From Kingella sp. (in: b-proteobacteria) (lineage in GTDB: Bacteria > Pseudomonadota > Gammaproteobacteria > Burkholderiales > Neisseriaceae): DNA of 64,000 bases. The stretch is taken from NCBI RefSeq assembly GCF_030527935.1, contig NZ_JAUMZV010000003.1, positions 1 to 64,000 on the forward strand, in the 5' to 3' direction. Under the pieces are notes generated by a model. That model did no database searches, was not told the DNA's origin, and saw nothing but the letters and a program-made list of their open reading frames with translations. This document shows, in pieces, positions 1 through 7,654 of this stretch (positions within the stretch are counted from its first letter, which is position 1; every line of letters starts with the position of its first letter). A program made the translations under genes and the position numbers.

Positions 1-121
1 ATTTTAAAACAACTAGTAAAGCACGATTTGTCCTAGTTATCTAGGACAGCCCCTAGTTTTTACAACAAGAAACAGCACAGCCATCCAATTCCGCTATAAT
101 CCGCCGCTTTTTTAACAATAA

Positions 122-215
122 TATAGTGGATTCAATTTGAACGAGTACAGCAGATAGTACAAGTAGTACAGTAAGACGAGCCAACGCAGTAATCGTTCAA
201 ATTCAATTCACTATA
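122..215. repeat. MITE-like palindromic element, TATAGTGG-ended
   Basis: The element starts TATAGTGGATTCAA and ends TTGAATTCACTATA on the other arm (imperfect inverted ends). It lies between a likely -10 box (TATAAT, 95-100) and the RBS of the cytochrome b561 gene, so it would be transcribed as a leader hairpin. Its middle shares the blocks GTACTACTTGTACTATCTGC and TACTGCGTTGGCTCG (reverse strand) with the longer element at 4741-4899, so the two belong to one family. No coding capacity. Confidence 0.75.
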
Positions 216-228
216 AACAAGGAACACT

Positions 229-729
229 ATGGACAACCCACAATACTACGGCGCAATCAGCCGCTTTTTCCACTGGACAATGGCCGCCGCCTTTGCCTTT
301 ATGCTGTTCACCGCCATCATGTTTATGCAAGACGATTACAGCTGGATAGGCGCGCAAAAAACCACAGGCTTCGTGCTCACCATCTTGGTGCTGCTGCGCG
401 CGATTTGGGCAGCGGTGAACGCCAAAAACCGCCCGCACGGCGATTTAATCGTCAAACTGGGGCACGCCGCCATTTACGCGCTGATGATTGCCGTGCCCGT
501 GGTGGCATTGATTCGCCAAGCAGGCTCAACACGCGGCGATTTGGTTGTATTCGGCATGACCATCATGCAAAAAGCCCCCGTGGAAGTGAAATGGATGGCA
601 GGCTTGGGCAACGCGCTACACGGCACGCTCGGCTTTGCGCTGTTTGCGCTGGCGGCAGGGCATATCGTGATGGCGATTGTGCACCAAGCCAAAGGGGAAA
701 AAATCATCAACCGCATGATTGGCAAATAA
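229..729 (+). CDS. cytochrome b561 family membrane protein
   Basis: A 166-residue, four-helix di-heme b-type cytochrome of the inner membrane, probably moving electrons from the quinone pool or superoxide to a periplasmic or membrane acceptor. The start is set by AAGGAA a few bases upstream. RFFHW near residue 15, H-x-x-x-Y at 79, L-H-G-T-L-G at 131 and A-G-H at 145 fit the family pattern. In the second helix the family normally has His before K-x-x-G, as I recall; here the sequence is AQKTTG, so one expected haem ligand looks replaced by Gln43. Monocistronic, with a DUS hairpin downstream and a repeat element in its leader. The family is clear; the substrate is not. Confidence 0.9.
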   Translation: MDNPQYYGAISRFFHWTMAAAFAFMLFTAIMFMQDDYSWIGAQKTTGFVLTILVLLRAIWAAVNAKNRPHGDLIVKLGHAAIYALMIAVPVVALIRQAGSTRGDLVVFGMTIMQKAPVEVKWMAGLGNALHGTLGFALFALAAGHIVMAIVHQAKGEKIINRMIGK

Positions 730-730
730 T

Positions 731-808
731 CGGCAGCCTGAAAACGGTTGCGCCCTAAAAACACGTTTTGCTGCGCAGGCAAAGCGTGTTTTTCGTTTTC
801 AGGCTGCC
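731..808 (+). terminator. inverted-DUS terminator after cytochrome b561
   Basis: CGGCAGCCTGAAAACG (731-746) pairs with CGTTTTCAGGCTGCC (794-808). An inner arm AAAACACG/CGTGTTTTT can stack within the loop. It directly follows the stop codon. Confidence 0.7.
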
Positions 809-869
809 TATGGATGCCACGCCGAGCCACCTATTTGTTCACAAAATTTCACATCCCACAAAATTTCTC

Positions 870-898
870 TTGCACAAATTAACCCATTTCGCTACAAT
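870..898 (+). promoter_or_regulatory. sigma-70-type promoter for candidate sRNA
   Basis: TTGCAC (870-875), a 17-bp spacer, then TACAAT (893-898). A start about 6-8 bases downstream falls just before the first stem-loop. No open reading frame of note follows. Confidence 0.6.
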
Positions 899-903
899 GC
901 GCA

Positions 904-990
904 GCAGATTTAAGCCCTATCCCCCCAACCACCGGGGCTTAAATTTAGAAACGCCGCAAGCCCGCCCATCCCTGCTTGCGGCGTTTCGCT
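904..990 (+). ncRNA. candidate small RNA with two C-rich hairpin loops
   Basis: Downstream of a well-spaced promoter, ATTTAAGCCC (908-917) pairs perfectly with GGGCTTAAAT (935-944), leaving a 17-nt loop that contains CCCCCC. GAAACGCCGCAAGC (948-961) then pairs perfectly over 14 bp with GCTTGCGGCGTTTC (974-987), with a loop containing CCGCCCATCCC. Two hairpins with C-rich loops are the layout of bacterial sRNAs that bind Shine-Dalgarno sequences (Xanthomonas sX13 and the Rhodobacter CcsR RNAs, from memory). The run of T after the second stem is weak (TTTCGCTGTTT), so the 3' end is uncertain. I recognise no named RNA. Confidence 0.45.
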
Positions 991-1032
991 GTTTACGCAA
1001 TTTGCACACCTGTAAACACCAATCGCAGGCGC

Positions 1033-1061
1033 AAAAAAATCGCCAGCAAAACCAGCGATTT
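1033..1061 (-). terminator. rho-independent terminator of tRNA-Arg
   Basis: On the minus strand AAATCGC pairs with GCGATTT and is followed by a run of seven T, a few bases past the tRNA 3' end. Confidence 0.7.
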
Positions 1062-1068
1062 TTATAAG

Positions 1069-1141
1069 CGCACCCGACTGGGATCGAACCAGCGACCTTC
1101 GGCTTCGGAAACCGACACTCTTCCAACTGAGCTACGGGTAC
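1069..1141 (-). tRNA. tRNA-Arg (anticodon CCG)
   Basis: A full cloverleaf folds by hand: acceptor GTACCCG/CGGGTGC with one G-T pair, D stem GCTC/GAGT, anticodon stem TCGGT/GCCGA around loop TTCCGAA (anticodon CCG, reads CGG), and T arm GCTGG-TTCGATC-CCAGT. The discriminator is G. CCA is not encoded, so it is added by Cca, whose gene lies about 2.3 kb downstream of this tRNA in window coordinates. Confidence 0.93.
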
Positions 1142-1204
1142 AAGAAAGTGCGCAAGGATACCCGAAAATCCGCATTTACGCAAAAAAATCTCTGCTATTT
1201 TGAC

Positions 1205-1234
1205 TTGGAAACCCAGCCGCAAATTCAGTATAAT
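1205..1234 (+). promoter_or_regulatory. promoter of cytochrome c5 gene
   Basis: TTGGAA (1205-1210), an 18-bp spacer, and TATAAT (1229-1234), about 70 bases before the start codon of the c-type cytochrome gene. Confidence 0.5.
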
Positions 1235-1304
1235 CACGCAAAATCATGTTAAGCTCAATTAACATACACTTTGAACACAAACCCCCAATGGTGAGAAATA
1301 TCCC

Positions 1305-1871
1305 ATGAATCCAAAACAAAAAACCCAAGGCTCAGCCTTGTTTACATTAGTTTGCGGCGTAATCATCGTGGCTGCGGTGGTTGCCTTGTTGATGAAGCTG
1401 GCCAGCAGCGGTTACTACGCCGATGTTGCCGCCACCACCAAAGAAGCCACCGAAACGCGCATTATGCCAACAGGGCAGTTGGTTGTGGGCGCGCCCAAAG
1501 ATATTGCGCCCCCACCTGCGGCAACGCCTGCTGCATCTGGCGATGCTTCTGCGCCTGCGGCGGCTTCGGATGCAGCCAGCGCACCTGCGGCATCGGGTGG
1601 CGCGGGCGATGACCAAATGGCATCGCGCGGCGCGGAAATTTTTGATAAAACTTGCAAAGCCTGCCACGGCGCAACTTCGCCCATCCCCGGTGCGCCCAAA
1701 GTAACCAAAAACGATGAATGGGCACCGCGCATCAAACAAGGCGAAGACACTTTGGTGCAACACGCCATCAATGGCTTTAATGCCATGCCGCCCAAAGGGG
1801 GCAACACCGCATTGAGCGATGACGACATCAAAGCAACGGTGCATTATATGGTGAAACAATCGGGCGGCTAA
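1305..1871 (+). CDS. membrane-anchored cytochrome c5-like monohaem protein
   Basis: 188 residues. One N-terminal membrane anchor (about residues 12-32) is followed by a periplasmic stretch, an Ala/Pro/Ser-rich flexible linker (about 68-100), and one class I cytochrome c domain with haem motif C-K-A-C-H near residue 120 and a methionine ligand probably in NAMPPKGG. Such c5 proteins carry electrons from the bc1 complex to terminal oxidase in Neisseriaceae. As I recall, the meningococcal c5 has two haem domains in tandem; this one has a single domain. RBS GGTGAG lies upstream and a strong terminator downstream, so it is a single-gene unit. Confidence 0.9.
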   Translation: MNPKQKTQGSALFTLVCGVIIVAAVVALLMKLASSGYYADVAATTKEATETRIMPTGQLVVGAPKDIAPPPAATPAASGDASAPAAASDAASAPAASGGAGDDQMASRGAEIFDKTCKACHGATSPIPGAPKVTKNDEWAPRIKQGEDTLVQHAINGFNAMPPKGGNTALSDDDIKATVHYMVKQSGG

Positions 1872-1891
1872 TCGCGCATTGCCGCACACGC

Positions 1892-1926
1892 AAAACCGCA
1901 TGGGCATACGTTTCATGCGGTTTTTC
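1892..1926 (+). terminator. terminator after cytochrome c5 gene
   Basis: AAAACCGCATG (1892-1902) pairs with CATGCGGTTTT (1914-1924) and is followed by T residues. A DUS follows immediately. Confidence 0.8.
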
Positions 1927-1942
1927 GTTTTCAGGCTGCCTA

Positions 1943-2100
1943 AGAACCCATATTCACAAGCATCATCGCCATTTTTATCCCTTTGGGCACGGCTACGGCG
2001 TTGAACTGCGCCAATAGTCTCGCTATTGACTTGAAACTCGCCTTGTATCCGCACCAAAATGAATAAAAACTTGGCTATGCTGCTTATGAACATGGGTTCT
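1943..2100. repeat. MITE-like element, AGAACCCA-ended
   Basis: 158 bp with inverted ends AGAACCCATATTCACAAGCA and, on the other strand, AGAACCCATGTTCATAAGCA. The inner block CGCCTTGTATCCGCAC matches the core of the AGAACCTG-ended elements, so the two groups are related although their ends differ. It ends 9 bp before the TATAAT box (2109-2114) of the ferredoxin gene, so any -35 element of that gene would be supplied by the repeat. Confidence 0.75.
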
Positions 2101-2147
2101 AATTCCGCTATAATGCGCGGTTCACACACAACAAGGAAATAACAACC

Positions 2148-2486
2148 ATGCCCAAAATAACTGTTCTCCCCCATGCGGAGCTTTGCCCCGAGGGAAAAAT
2201 CATTGAAGCCGCGCCATCAGGCGAAACCATTTGCGATGTATTGCTGGATAACGGCATTGAAATTGACCACGCTTGCGAGAAATCTTGCGCCTGCACCACT
2301 TGCCATGTGATTGTGCGGCAGGGGTTTGACAGCTTGCCCGAGCCAAGCGAGATTGAAGAAGATTTGCTTGACCAAGCATGGGGCTTGGAAGCGGAATCGC
2401 GGTTAAGCTGCCAAGCGCAGGTGTGCGATGAAGATTTGGTGGTGGAAATCCCAAAATACACGATTAACCATGCGCGTGAGCATTGA
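2148..2486 (+). CDS. fdx: 2Fe-2S ferredoxin, ISC type
   Basis: 112 residues, the usual length for the adrenodoxin-like ferredoxin that supplies electrons for iron-sulphur cluster assembly. The cluster ligands are visible as C-E-K-S-C-A-C-T-T-C (about residues 42-51) plus a fourth Cys in SCQAQVC (about residue 88). The start follows AAGGAA with good spacing. It stands alone, not next to hscBA or iscSUA. TATAAT at 2109-2114 is the likely -10. Confidence 0.93.
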   Translation: MPKITVLPHAELCPEGKIIEAAPSGETICDVLLDNGIEIDHACEKSCACTTCHVIVRQGFDSLPEPSEIEEDLLDQAWGLEAESRLSCQAQVCDEDLVVEIPKYTINHAREH

Positions 2487-2502
2487 GCGCAGCACAAAGA
2501 AA

Positions 2503-2543
2503 AGGCAGCCTGAAACGGCTGCTTTTGTGTTTTCAGGCTGCCT
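2503..2543 (+). terminator. inverted-DUS terminator after fdx
   Basis: AGGCAGCCTGAAA (2503-2515) pairs with TTTTCAGGCTGCCT (2530-2543), directly after the fdx stop. Confidence 0.7.
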
Positions 2544-2608
2544 AAAATGTTTCAATCAAAGCATCTTAGGCAGCCTGAAAATTGAGATTTAGCGGTTTAG
2601 CGCGGTTT

Positions 2609-2771
2609 AGAACCTGTATTCACTATTTCCATAGACATCTTATTATGCCCTAAAAACGCGGCTACTGCGTTAAAAATGCTCGCAAGGTGTCCAACCTTGC
2701 TGCGCTTTTTGCCTTGTATCCACGCTTTTATGTCATCAAATCTGCCTATGGAAATAGTGAATACAGGTTCT
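2609..2771. repeat. MITE-like element, AGAACCTG-ended, copy 1
   Basis: 163 bp. The ends are AGAACCTGTATTCACTATTT and its inverted copy; the core contains TACTGCGTTAAAAATGCTCG and GCCTTGTATCC. It closes the gap between convergent fdx and the copper chaperone gene. The other copies are at 5036-5186, 6797-6958, 27169-27330 and 57838-57999. Confidence 0.85.
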
Positions 2772-2777
2772 TACAAC

Positions 2778-3272
2778 TTAGTGCGCGTGTTTGGCTTCGC
2801 CTGCGCCGTGGTTGTGTTCATGGTCGTGCATGGCTGCGCCTGCTTGCATGGGTTTCACGGTTACGGTGATTTTTTGCGGTTTGGCGTTTTTGAATTTGAG
2901 ATTTAGGTCAAATTTGTCGCCTTCTTGCAACGGTTTTTTCAAGCCGAAGAACATGATGTGGTAGCTGCCGCGTTTGAGCTCTTGGGTTTGACCTGCGGGC
3001 AAAGGGATGCCGCCTTTTACTTCGCGCATACGCATCACGCCGTTGTCGTTCACATGGGTGTGCAGCTCAATTTTGTCGGCAAAGTCTTTGCTGGCGGTGG
3101 CAGAAACCAGTTTGTCGTCTTTTTTCTCGGTGTTGGTTAGGCTAACAAATGCGCCACCTTGGGTCATACCTTGCACGGTGGGGAATGCGTAGGCTTCGCC
3201 TGCTTCAATGCCGTGGGCGAATGCGCTGGAACACACTAATGCTGTGGCAAGGGTTAATACGGTTTTTTTCAT
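2778..3272 (-). CDS. periplasmic copper chaperone, PCu(A)C family
   Basis: 164 residues with a Sec signal peptide (about 1-19, cut after SSAFA). The family binds Cu(I) in the periplasm and passes it to the CuA site of cytochrome oxidase or scavenges copper. The H-x(n)-M-x(n)-H-x-M signature is visible: His in LHTHVND, Met in GVMRM, and SYHIMFF. The tail is His-rich (MHDHEHNHG...HAH), adding a second metal-binding patch. RBS AAAAGGA precedes the start. Its presence near cytochrome c5 fits respiratory biogenesis, although the two genes are not in one operon. Confidence 0.9.
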   Translation of the reverse strand: MKKTVLTLATALVCSSAFAHGIEAGEAYAFPTVQGMTQGGAFVSLTNTEKKDDKLVSATASKDFADKIELHTHVNDNGVMRMREVKGGIPLPAGQTQELKRGSYHIMFFGLKKPLQEGDKFDLNLKFKNAKPQKITVTVKPMQAGAAMHDHEHNHGAGEAKHAH

Positions 3273-3434
3273 GGTTTTGAATCCTTTTAAAAACGATTTT
3301 CAGGCTGCCGATAATGTGAATAAGGCAGGCGTTTGGCGGAGTTGCCAAAGCGGGGCAATTATAGCCTTATTACAGCATAACAAGCAAATACCATCTTTTT
3401 TTAAATTCAGATAGTTACTTTGGATTACACGTTT

Positions 3435-4676
3435 TCAGGCTGCCCTACTCTTTTGTTGGTATGCGCGCTGCACATTTCGCACAGCATCGGCGCGCGCTTC
3501 GTCAATTTTGATGGGGATTTGCTCGGGCTGATGGGCGTATTGCTGGGCGATTGCGCCTGCGTTCACCGTTTGCGCGGCGGCAAGCAGGGCTAGGCAATGG
3601 GCGCGTTGCGGATAATCGGCTTCGCTTTTGCCCAGCCTGACTTGTTGGTCGCATTGGCACACGTTTAAGGCAGCCTGAAAACGCTCGCTGCGGCGAAATG
3701 CGTCCATTTTTTTCAGCAATTTGATGATTTTGCCTGCGCTTTTGATGTTGCCGATGTTGTGGATTTGGATGTGATATTCGCACACCAATTCCGCCAGTTC
3801 GCCGCATGGCTTGGGCACGCGCCAGCGTTGGTTGATTTGGCGGATGGGCGCAACGCCGCGCATATCGTGTCCGATGTGTTTGGGCAGGATGTCGGGCGGG
3901 GTTAGGGCTTTGCCGACATCGTGCAACAACGCGGCGTAGCGTTCGGGCAGGGTAAGCCCCAGCGCGTCGGCGCGTTGCAACACCAGCAGGGTGTGTTCGC
4001 CTGTGTCAATTTCGGGGTGGTAATCGGCGCGTTGCGGCACGCCAAATAAGGCGTTCACTTCGGGCAACAAGATGGCGAGCGCGCCGCATTCGCGCAGGAT
4101 TTCAATCATGCGGCGCGGGTTGGCTTCCATTAAGCCTTTGGCTAATTCTTGCCACACGCGCTCGGCAACCAGCGCGTCCACTTCGCCCGCCGCCACCATA
4201 TCGCGCATAAGCTGCATGGTTTCGGGCGCAACGGCAAAACCGTATCGCGCGGCAAAGCGGGCGGTGCGCAAGATGCGAACGGGGTCTTCGGCAAAGGCGG
4301 GGGAAACGTGGCGCAGGATTTTGTCGCGCAAATCGCGTTGCCCGCCAAAGGGGTCTATTAGGCAGCCTGAAACGTCTTGCGCCATGGCGTTGATGGTTAA
4401 ATCGCGACGCAGCAGGTCTTGTTCCAGCGTGATGGTTTTGTCGGCATAAAAGGCGAAGCCTGCGTAGCCCTTGGCGGTTTTGCGCTCGGTGCGGGCAAGG
4501 GCGTATTCTTCGCGCGTGTTGGGGTGCAAAAACACGGGGAAATCCTTGCCCACGGGCTGATAGCCTTGCCGCAGCAATTCATCGGCATCCGCGCCCACCA
4601 CCACCCAATCGCGGTCTTTCACGGGCAAGCCGAGCAGTTGGTCGCGGACTGCGCCGCCAACAAGATAGATTTGCAT
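3435..4676 (-). CDS. cca: multifunctional CCA-adding tRNA nucleotidyltransferase
   Basis: 413 residues, matching the E. coli-type enzyme (412). It adds or repairs the 3' CCA of tRNA without a template. The nucleotidyltransferase motif G-G-A-V-R-D near residue 7 and the catalytic D-R-D-W near 21-24 are present, followed by the neck domain and an HD domain (LLHDVGKALT, about 250) that gives the phosphatase and phosphodiesterase activities. A DUS is embedded in frame as V-S-G-C-L-I near residue 103. AAAGG lies upstream of ATG. The tRNA-Arg above lacks an encoded CCA, so this enzyme is needed for it. Confidence 0.95.
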   Translation of the reverse strand: MQIYLVGGAVRDQLLGLPVKDRDWVVVGADADELLRQGYQPVGKDFPVFLHPNTREEYALARTERKTAKGYAGFAFYADKTITLEQDLLRRDLTINAMAQDVSGCLIDPFGGQRDLRDKILRHVSPAFAEDPVRILRTARFAARYGFAVAPETMQLMRDMVAAGEVDALVAERVWQELAKGLMEANPRRMIEILRECGALAILLPEVNALFGVPQRADYHPEIDTGEHTLLVLQRADALGLTLPERYAALLHDVGKALTPPDILPKHIGHDMRGVAPIRQINQRWRVPKPCGELAELVCEYHIQIHNIGNIKSAGKIIKLLKKMDAFRRSERFQAALNVCQCDQQVRLGKSEADYPQRAHCLALLAAAQTVNAGAIAQQYAHQPEQIPIKIDEARADAVRNVQRAYQQKSRAA

Positions 4677-5035
4677 GATTGCCTTTCACAATGGTTTTCA
4701 GGCTGCTTATGATAAGGCAGCCTGAAAAGGGGTTACGCAGTATAGTCGTTCCAATTAAACCTTAATACTGCGTTGGCTCGCCCACCACGGGCGAAATGGT
4801 TTATTGCCAAATCAGAGATTTGGACAAAGCCAGTTTTGCTATACTACTTGTACTATCTGCGGCTCGCCGCCTTGTTTAAGGCTGTGTGAAACGACTATAT
4901 TTGTGAGCACGCGCGCTGTTTTCAGGCTGCCTTTTATCGTGCTATTAAAGGCAGCCTGAAACGATTACTGTTAAAACAATTTTCAGGCTGCCTTCTGTGC
5001 ATCCAAAGGCAGCCTGAAAATCCTTAGAACCTGTA
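4677..5035. other. gene-free stretch with several DUS and a repeat element
   Basis: Between cca and the repeat at the cycA stop there is no gene. The stretch holds DUS near 4696-4728, the palindromic element 4741-4899, and DUS in alternating orientation from 4918 to 5021 that can form several hairpins. Confidence 0.7.
4741..4899. repeat. MITE-like element, TATAGTCG-ended
   Basis: 159 bp with ends TATAGTCGTTCCA and TGAAACGACTATA. The inside shares GTACTATCTGC and CTGCGTTGGCTCGCC with the short element at 122-215, which looks like an internally deleted relative. Confidence 0.75.
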
Positions 5036-5186
5036 TTCACTATTTTCATAGGCATCTTTTATGCCCTAAAAACGCGGCTACTGCGTTAAAAATGCTCTCA
5101 AGGTGTCCACCTTGCTGTGCTTTTTGCTTTATATCCGCGCTTTTATGTCATAAAATCTACCTATGCAAATAGTGAATACAGGTTCT
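5036..5186. repeat. MITE-like element, AGAACCTG-ended, copy 2
   Basis: 151 bp, the shortest copy, with the same ends and core as 2609-2771. Its right end touches the cycA stop codon: the minus strand reads TAA-GAACCTG, so the stop lies at the insertion junction. Confidence 0.85.
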
Positions 5187-6577
5187 TATTTCACCATCTT
5201 GCGATATTTCACCAAATAAATCACCGACAAGAAACCAAACCAAAGCGGCGTAAACAGCATCCCTTGCAGCGTATCGGCATCGCGGGTAAACAAATACATG
5301 GAAAACAGCAAGAAAGCCAAACACGTCCAAGCCATCGGCACGCCCCCTGGCATTTTGTACATCGATTGCGCGTGCAAATCGGGGCGCGTTTTGCGATATT
5401 TCACATACGCCAGCAAAATCATGCTCCACACAAAAATAAAGCCAATGTTGGAAACGGTGCTCACAACAGTAAACACCTTCATGATGTCATCGCTGTCTTT
5501 AAAATAAGTCAAAATCAATCCGACAAACAAAAACATACATGAAAACAGCAAAGCAGGCACAGGCACGCCGCTGATGTTCAGCTTGCCAAAAACAGTCGGC
5601 GCAGAATCGTTGCGCGCCAAGCCAAACAGCATCCGCCCAGTGGAAAACATCCCGCTGTTGGCAGAAGAAAGCGCGGACGACAGTACCACCAAGTTAATCA
5701 AGCTCGCGGCGATGGGAATGCCAATCAGCGTAAACATATTCACAAATGGGCTCACTTTCGGGTTCACTTCATCCCAAGGCGTAACCGTCATAATCACCAT
5801 CAACGCCAGCAAATAGAACACGATAATGCGCACGGGAATGCGGTTAATGGCAATGGGCAAATTGCGATACGGGTCTTCCGCTTCCGCCGCCGCCGTGCCC
5901 ACCAATTCAATCCCCAAAAACGCGAAAAACGCAATTTGGAACGCGGAAAAAAAGCCATTGATGCCATTGGGGAAAAAGCCGCCTTCGCGCGCCCATAAAT
6001 GCGTAACCGAAGCCTTGATGCCTGTGTTGGGGTTCACAAATCCTGTGCTTACCAAATAAATACCCACCAACACCAGCGATAAAATCGCCACGATTTTGAT
6101 CAGTGCGAACCAAAACTCCATTTCGCCAAACAGCTTAACCGTGAGCATATTCAGGCTGGTAATCAAGATAATACAGCCCAATCCAGGCAGCCACAGCGGC
6201 ACATCGGGCCACCAAAATTGAATATAGCCCGTGATGGCGACGATGTCTGCCATACCAATCACCACCCAGCTAAACCAATACGTCCAGCCCACAAAAAAAC
6301 CCGCGCCTGCGCCCAAAATATCGTGGGTGAAATCGGTGAACGATTTGTAATGCAAGTTAGACAGCAGCAATTCGCCCATCGCCCGCATCACAAAAAACAG
6401 AAAAAAACCAATCAGAATATAAGTCAGCAGCACCGATGGCCCGGCCAAGTGAATGGTTTTGCCCGAGCCCATAAACAAGCCCGTGCCAATTGCGCCGCCG
6501 ATGGCGATAAGTTGCAAATGGCGGTTTTTCAAATTGCGCTGTAAATTATCGTTTTGCGTCTTGTGTTGTGGTTGCAT
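5186..6577 (-). CDS. cycA: D-serine/D-alanine/glycine-type amino acid permease
   Basis: 463 residues and about 12 membrane helices: an APC-superfamily proton symporter. The N-terminal signature QLIAIGGAIGTGLFMGSGK, then RAMGELLLSN and VKLFGEMEFWFA, match E. coli CycA closely over the whole length (470 residues). I chose the ATG at 6577, with RBS AGAGGGA 11 bases upstream, over an ATG ten codons earlier with no RBS. The stop codon coincides with the end of a repeat element. Substrate is inferred from similarity to CycA; other small neutral amino acids are possible. Confidence 0.9.
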   Translation of the reverse strand: MQPQHKTQNDNLQRNLKNRHLQLIAIGGAIGTGLFMGSGKTIHLAGPSVLLTYILIGFFLFFVMRAMGELLLSNLHYKSFTDFTHDILGAGAGFFVGWTYWFSWVVIGMADIVAITGYIQFWWPDVPLWLPGLGCIILITSLNMLTVKLFGEMEFWFALIKIVAILSLVLVGIYLVSTGFVNPNTGIKASVTHLWAREGGFFPNGINGFFSAFQIAFFAFLGIELVGTAAAEAEDPYRNLPIAINRIPVRIIVFYLLALMVIMTVTPWDEVNPKVSPFVNMFTLIGIPIAASLINLVVLSSALSSANSGMFSTGRMLFGLARNDSAPTVFGKLNISGVPVPALLFSCMFLFVGLILTYFKDSDDIMKVFTVVSTVSNIGFIFVWSMILLAYVKYRKTRPDLHAQSMYKMPGGVPMAWTCLAFLLFSMYLFTRDADTLQGMLFTPLWFGFLSVIYLVKYRKMVK

Positions 6578-6991
6578 GATAACGTGTTCCCTCTTAATGC
6601 GATGCAAACTTCGTTGTTGGCTTTTCAGCCTGCCTTAACTTAGTTTTACAACGTGTTGAACAAAAGCATGGCGGCTACACCATGCTACAAATGGTACAAC
6701 TGGCTGAAATATAACCGATGCCCGCACAAATAAGCAAGCGTTTGGCGTAAAAAATTAACACAGCTTAACAAAAGGCAGCCTAAAAACCCCTGTATCAGAA
6801 CCTGTATTCACTATTTTCATAGGTAGATTTTATGACATAAAAGCGTGGATACAAGGCAAAAAGCGCAGCAAGGTTGGACACCTTGCGAGCATTTTTAACG
6901 CAGCAGCCGCGTTTTTAGGGCATAAAAGATGCCTATGAAAATAGTGAATACAGGTTCTCAGATTTTCAGGCTGCCTATTTATCCCGCGCTG
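6578..6991. other. gene-free stretch between cycA and mtrR
   Basis: Holds the cycA leader, a degenerate DUS (AGGCAGCCTAAAA, 6774-6786), the repeat element 6797-6958, and a DUS just downstream of mtrR. No small gene is convincing here. Confidence 0.6.
6797..6958. repeat. MITE-like element, AGAACCTG-ended, copy 3
   Basis: 162 bp, inverted in orientation relative to copy 2, with ends AGAACCTGTATTCACTATTT and core TAACGCAGCAGCCGCG. It lies 34 bp downstream of the mtrR stop. Confidence 0.85.
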
Positions 6992-7615
6992 TTATGACAA
7001 AATGCCCTGCTGCAACGCCTGCATATTCGCCACAATCACGCGCTGGGATTTCCCAATCAAATCAAACCGTTCAGGCTCATCCAGCCAAATTTTAATCAAG
7101 CCCACCAAGCTGCTTTCCAGATAAATCGCCGCCAGCTCAATATCCGTGTTTTCAGGCAGCCTACCCTGCTCGCGGCTCAATTGCAGCGCGTAAGCAATTT
7201 GCTTTTGAAACAAGCGATGATAGCGATGCGCCAGCTCGGTAATCGTTTCGTTACGGGCGGTTTGCTCGCATTTTAAAAACATCACATTGCAAAATTTATG
7301 ATTGGCAGGGCAAGTAGCCAGCGTTTCAAACATGGCGTTCAAATTGCGCTGCAAATGCGACCACACATCTTGGTTATCGCGCAAGGTTTCATCGTTAAAC
7401 GCCGCCAAAAAATCGGCATATTGTTGCTCAAACATACTTTCAAACAAATCTTCCTTGTTTTTGAAATGCCAATACAACGCGCCGCGTGTAACACCCGCTT
7501 GCTGGGCAATCGCCTGCAATGAAGCGCGGGTTACACCCTCGCGCCAAAAAACTTCCAATGCCGCATTCAGCAAATGTTGGCGTGTTTTATTCGCTTCAAT
7601 TTTGGTTTTTCGCAT
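6992..7615 (-). CDS. mtrR: TetR/AcrR-family repressor of the mtrCDE efflux operon
   Basis: 207 residues (gonococcal MtrR has 210). The N-terminal helix-turn-helix (about residues 30-52, QAIAQQAGVTRGALYWHFKN) is typical of the family; the C-terminal helical domain would bind hydrophobic drugs, bile acids or detergents. The gene is divergent from mtrC, and the 179-bp gap holds an AcrR-like half-perfect operator over the mtrC -10 box. A DUS is embedded near residue 158 (GRLPEN). MtrR function is inferred from domain, length and synteny. Confidence 0.93.
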   Translation of the reverse strand: MRKTKIEANKTRQHLLNAALEVFWREGVTRASLQAIAQQAGVTRGALYWHFKNKEDLFESMFEQQYADFLAAFNDETLRDNQDVWSHLQRNLNAMFETLATCPANHKFCNVMFLKCEQTARNETITELAHRYHRLFQKQIAYALQLSREQGRLPENTDIELAAIYLESSLVGLIKIWLDEPERFDLIGKSQRVIVANMQALQQGILS

Positions 7616-7654
7616 TTTTATTGCCCTATCGCTTGTTTTTAAAAAAGTTTAATC

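Larger units (their letters stand above)
809..1068. other. gene-free stretch holding sRNA candidate and tRNA terminator
   Basis: From the end of the b561 gene to the tRNA-Arg 3' end there is no credible protein gene. The stretch holds the DUS terminator, a sigma-70-type promoter (870-898), two perfect stem-loops (908-944 and 948-987) and the tRNA terminator (1033-1061). Confidence 0.7.

Noticed and set aside
1347..2174. Minus-strand reading frame of 275 codons over the cytochrome c5 gene and repeat
   Set aside because: It crosses a gene, a terminator and a repeat element, and the product is Cys/Arg low complexity.
2676..2906. Short plus-strand reading frames in the repeat element
   Set aside because: They arise from palindromic repeat DNA shared with non-coding copies elsewhere in the window.
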